From: Bacillota bacterium
Lineage (GTDB): Bacteria > Bacillota > Bacilli > Paenibacillales > Paenibacillaceae
Assembly (NCBI GenBank): GCA_023460795.1
Contig: JAEWPC010000001.1
Span: forward strand, 1 to 50,264
DNA: 50,264 nt
Direction: 5' to 3'
Shown: positions 48,455-50,264 of the stretch, piece by piece
Numbering within the stretch: position 1 is the first letter of the stretch
Layout of the letters: every line of letters begins with the position of its first letter
Program-made: the position numbers and the translations under genes
The notes under the pieces: generated by a model
Database searches by the model: none
What the model was told of the DNA's origin: nothing
What the model saw: only the letters and a program-made list of their open reading frames with translations

Positions 48455-48817
48455 ATGCATGTGTTAGGTACAATCGTAAGGTTCATCGTGTCTGCCATCG
48501 TGCTGATGATCGTCGGATATCTCGTCCCGCAATTCGCCGTCGGCGGATTCTGGAGCGCGCTCATGCTCGCAGTGGTGATCGCCGTGCTCGGCTGGATCAT
48601 CGAAGGCATTTTCGGCAAAAGGGTTACTCCGTTCGGACGCGGGATCGTCGGCTTTCTATCCAGCGCGTTAGTCATCTGGCTCGCGCAATTCGTCGTCGGT
48701 CACATGCGCGTCACCGTGCTCGGAGCGATACTGGCCGCGCTCGTTATCGGGATTATCGACTTGTTCATTCCGGTCGCAAGCCCGTACAACACGACGCATA
48801 ACCGGCATCGCGGTTAA
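48455..48817 (+). CDS. YvlD-like four-helix membrane protein (phage-holin-like family)
   Basis: A 120-aa protein of almost only hydrophobic helices (about four), matching the PF04020-type 'phage holin, superfamily IV' membrane proteins, of which B. subtilis YvlD is an example. The motif FGKRVTPFGRGIVGFLSSALVIWLAQ is a good marker. Despite the name there is no phage context. A perfect SD (AAGGAGGTC) precedes the ATG. It is divergent from mutS2 and followed by a terminator. Confidence 0.78.
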   Translation: MHVLGTIVRFIVSAIVLMIVGYLVPQFAVGGFWSALMLAVVIAVLGWIIEGIFGKRVTPFGRGIVGFLSSALVIWLAQFVVGHMRVTVLGAILAALVIGIIDLFIPVASPYNTTHNRHRG

Positions 48818-48856
48818 GCCGCATGCCAGGCACATGGGCTGATTCTCGGTTGCTCC

Positions 48857-48879
48857 AAGGCCGCGGAATCGGCCCTTTT
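48857..48879 (+). terminator. Terminator of YvlD-like gene
   Basis: GGCCG (48859-48863) pairs with CGGCC (48870-48874), followed by CTTTT. It is a short but GC-rich stem, 40 bp after the stop codon. Confidence 0.55.
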
Positions 48880-49032
48880 GCCATGCCCGAAAGTTCACCG
48901 AGTTTTCAAGGTTCGTACGGGAAAGCGGGGTTAAGCTATGATACAATCAACATTGCAATGACCAGATTTACCATATAGGGTGAGTAAGTTCGAGCCCGAC
49001 GAAGATTCAGTATATCAAGGAGGAAATTCGTT

Positions 49033-49410
49033 ATGCACAAGCAACTCGGTTATGCCCTTGTAGCTATCGCATTCGTACTCGTGCTTGCCGCTTGCGGCAG
49101 CAACAACAACGACAACAACGCGGCGGGATCTTCTTCTTCGGCGGCGACTGCATCCGAGGAAATCGTCATCAAAGCGAAAAGCTGGGAATTCGACCAGGCC
49201 GAATACGTCATCCCGAAAGATACGCCAGTCAAAATCACGGTCGAAAACTTGAACGGAGCGCACGGCATCGAGAATAAAGACGCCGGCATCAAAATCCGCG
49301 GAGGCAAGTCGGAGATCGTCACTTTGGCCGCCGGAACGTACGAGATCAAATGCAACATTCCGTGCGGCGCAGGCCATACGGACATGGTAGCGAAATTGAT
49401 CGTGCAGTAA
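49033..49410 (+). CDS. CuA-type cupredoxin lipoprotein
   Basis: A 125-aa lipoprotein. The signal peptide ends in the lipobox LAAC (Cys 21), followed by an Asn/Ser/Ala-rich linker and a cupredoxin domain. The C-terminal copper loop reads CNIPCGAGHTDM, i.e. the C-x3-C-x3-H-x2-M pattern of a dinuclear CuA site. The first His ligand is in AHGIEN. The loop resembles the ba3-oxidase subunit II type more than aa3. No oxidase subunit I is adjacent, so it may be an electron carrier, an oxidase-assembly factor or a copper-binding protein. The start ATG follows AAGGAGG. A terminator follows. Confidence 0.85.
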   Translation: MHKQLGYALVAIAFVLVLAACGSNNNDNNAAGSSSSAATASEEIVIKAKSWEFDQAEYVIPKDTPVKITVENLNGAHGIENKDAGIKIRGGKSEIVTLAAGTYEIKCNIPCGAGHTDMVAKLIVQ

Positions 49411-49418
49411 GTTGTGGG

Positions 49419-49456
49419 AAAACGCGGTTGCTCTTGTCGAGCGGCTGCGTTTTTTT
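49419..49456 (+). terminator. Terminator of the CuA lipoprotein gene
   Basis: AAAACGC (49419-49425) pairs with GCGTTTT (49447-49453), with further pairing GTTGCTC/GAGCGGC inside and a run of Ts after it. Confidence 0.85.
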
Positions 49457-49497
49457 GTTGCGGCTAGAACGGGAGTGATGCGGTTATGCGCGCGAGA

Positions 49498-49936
49498 GTT
49501 AGTCGGGTTGGACGCGTAGTTCGGGGCAGTGGGCGGAAAAGCGTGGGAGTTAGTCGGTTTGGACGACTATCTTCGAGCACAGACCCCATTCGAGCGAGAA
49601 TTAGACGGGTTGGGCGACTAACTCCGAGCATTTGGCCCACTTGAGCGAAAATTAGGCGGTTTGGGCGACTAACTCCGAGCACATTGCCCACTTGAGCGGG
49701 AGATAGCCGGTTTGGTCGACTATCTCCGAGCATATTGCCCACTTGAGCGGGAGATAGCCGGTTTGGACGACTATCTCCGAGCACATTGCCCACTTGAGCG
49801 GGAGATAGCCGGTTTGGACGACTAACTCCGAGCACATTGCCCACTTGAGCGGGAGTTAGCCGGTTTGGTCGACTATCTCAGAGTACACAGCCCACTTGAG
49901 CGAATATAAGACGGTTTGGACGACTAACTCCGAGCA
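49498..49936. repeat. Array 5: nine 51-bp tandem repeats with TAGNCG/CGACTA palindrome
   Basis: Nine units, with the anchoring A at 49501, 49552, 49603, 49654, 49705, 49756, 49807, 49858 and 49909, exactly 51 bp apart. Each has a left arm TAGNCG, a loop near GTTTGGA and a right arm CGACTA, then a spacer containing CTCCGAGCA and CCCACTTGAGCG. In the left arm the fourth base is T, A, G or C in different units. The right arm is nearly constant apart from the degenerate first unit. Because 51 is a multiple of three, it creates long false reading frames. It lies between two genes whose 3' ends face each other. Confidence 0.92.
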
Positions 49937-49964
49937 TATTGCCCCGGCCCACTGTTTCCCACGC

Positions 49965-49993
49965 AAAAATGCCTGCAGAAATCCGCAGGCATT
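49965..49993 (-). terminator. Terminator of the right-edge coiled-coil gene
   Basis: AATGCCTGC (49968-49976) pairs with GCAGGCATT (49985-49993). On the minus strand it is followed by TTTTTGCG. It is 18 bp after the stop codon at 50012. Confidence 0.85.
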
Positions 49994-50011
49994 CGTCGTT
50001 ACGTATTTAAA

Positions 50012-50264
50012 CTAATCTTGCTCTAACATATCGATCCACTCGTTGTACTCTTCCTTCAGCTTCGCGTACTCCACCTGCAGGTCCTCGTGCGCCTTGCTCA
50101 GCGCGCCGTGCGCTTCGCGCTGCGCCTCGAGCTGCGCCCGCGCGCGATCGCGCTCTTCCGCGAGCTCGCGCAGCTCCTCCTGCGAGGCGCCAAGCGCCGG
50201 CTCGCGCGACGGTGCTGCGGCGGCTTCCGCCTGCGCCGCCTCAAGCTCCCGCGAAGCGCGTTCC
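50012..50264 (-). CDS. C-terminal part of a coiled-coil protein (runs off the window)
   Basis: The last 83 codons of a leftward gene end in TAG at 50012-50014. The visible part is extremely rich in Ala, Glu, Arg and Gln (for example EELRELAEERDRARAQ). It shows heptad-like spacing, interrupted once by a Pro/Ser segment, and ends in EYNEWIDMLEQD. It is a coiled coil. The start and any other domain lie outside the window, so no function can be given. Local GC is higher than in the surroundings. Confidence 0.75.
   Translation of the reverse strand, partial: ERASRELEAAQAEAAAAPSREPALGASQEELRELAEERDRARAQLEAQREAHGALSKAHEDLQVEYAKLKEEYNEWIDMLEQD

Noticed and set aside
48455..48817. A prophage remnant suggested by the holin-like protein
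   Set aside because: The family is a chromosomal membrane protein group (YvlD-like) and no other phage gene is nearby.
49464..49844. A 126-aa minus-strand frame with repeating NRLSPAQVGNVLG-like units as a repeat protein
   Set aside because: It is produced by the 51-bp (17-codon) array; other frames across the array are open too, and there is no SD.

Overview
The window (about 50 kb, GC-rich for a Firmicute) looks like a chromosomal segment of an endospore-forming Paenibacillaceae member, Cohnella- or Paenibacillus-like. The evidence is the Bacillus yum/yut-type gene set, sporulation regulators (Sda, a Spo0E-like phosphatase), a spore-coat type ATP-grasp protein, sigma-A promoters with strong Shine-Dalgarno (SD) sites, an S-box riboswitch, and futalosine-route menaquinone genes. 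Assignment to a genus is inference. There is no rRNA, tRNA, cas gene or prophage; the only clear mobile element is one IS3-family insertion.

1-9 kb: redox and Fe-S region. It holds two type II NADH dehydrogenase homologues (YumB-like and YutJ-like), a YumC-type ferredoxin-NADP reductase, an A-type Fe-S carrier (YutM/ErpA), NifU-like YutI, YuzB, and aminofutalosine synthase MqnE. A Rex-like operator lies in front of the YumB-like gene. sda sits below a cluster of DnaA boxes.

9-24 kb: mostly minus strand. It holds a YtkK-like SDR, a HEPN-fold protein, a UbiD-family decarboxylase overlapping ctaA (heme A synthase), a two-gene mannose-1-P guanylyltransferase/glycosyltransferase unit, a CopD-like membrane protein divergent from an HxlR regulator, then thioredoxin-like, MurJ/SpoVB-type flippase, ThuA, HAD phosphatase, MqnC and EAL genes.

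24-34 kb: a methionine operon metA-metI-patB under a SAM-I riboswitch, then corA (with a possible 37-aa leader gene), a MATE exporter, an HRDC protein, two small conserved-looking genes and a secreted phosphodiester-glycosidase-domain protein whose upstream region carries the IS3 element.

35-50 kb: a PolA-type 5'-3' exonuclease, an ECF sigma factor paired with a BtrH-like protein, a tightly overlapping operon (cobalamin adenosyltransferase, RluA, ArsC-like, aminotransferase), a Spo0E-like gene, alaR-alaT, the run mutS2 - DUF350 - 27-aa membrane miniprotein - zinc-ribbon protein - cysK, a YvlD-like membrane protein and a CuA-type lipoprotein. A coiled-coil gene runs off the right edge.

The most unusual structure is a set of five intergenic arrays (near 0.2, 4.9, 34.9, 43.7 and 49.7 kb). 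Each is built of short palindromes repeated about every 50-51 bp. The palindromes differ in sequence between arrays but share period and architecture. In the older-looking arrays the palindrome is kept while the spacer is not. These are the best candidate here for an undescribed element.
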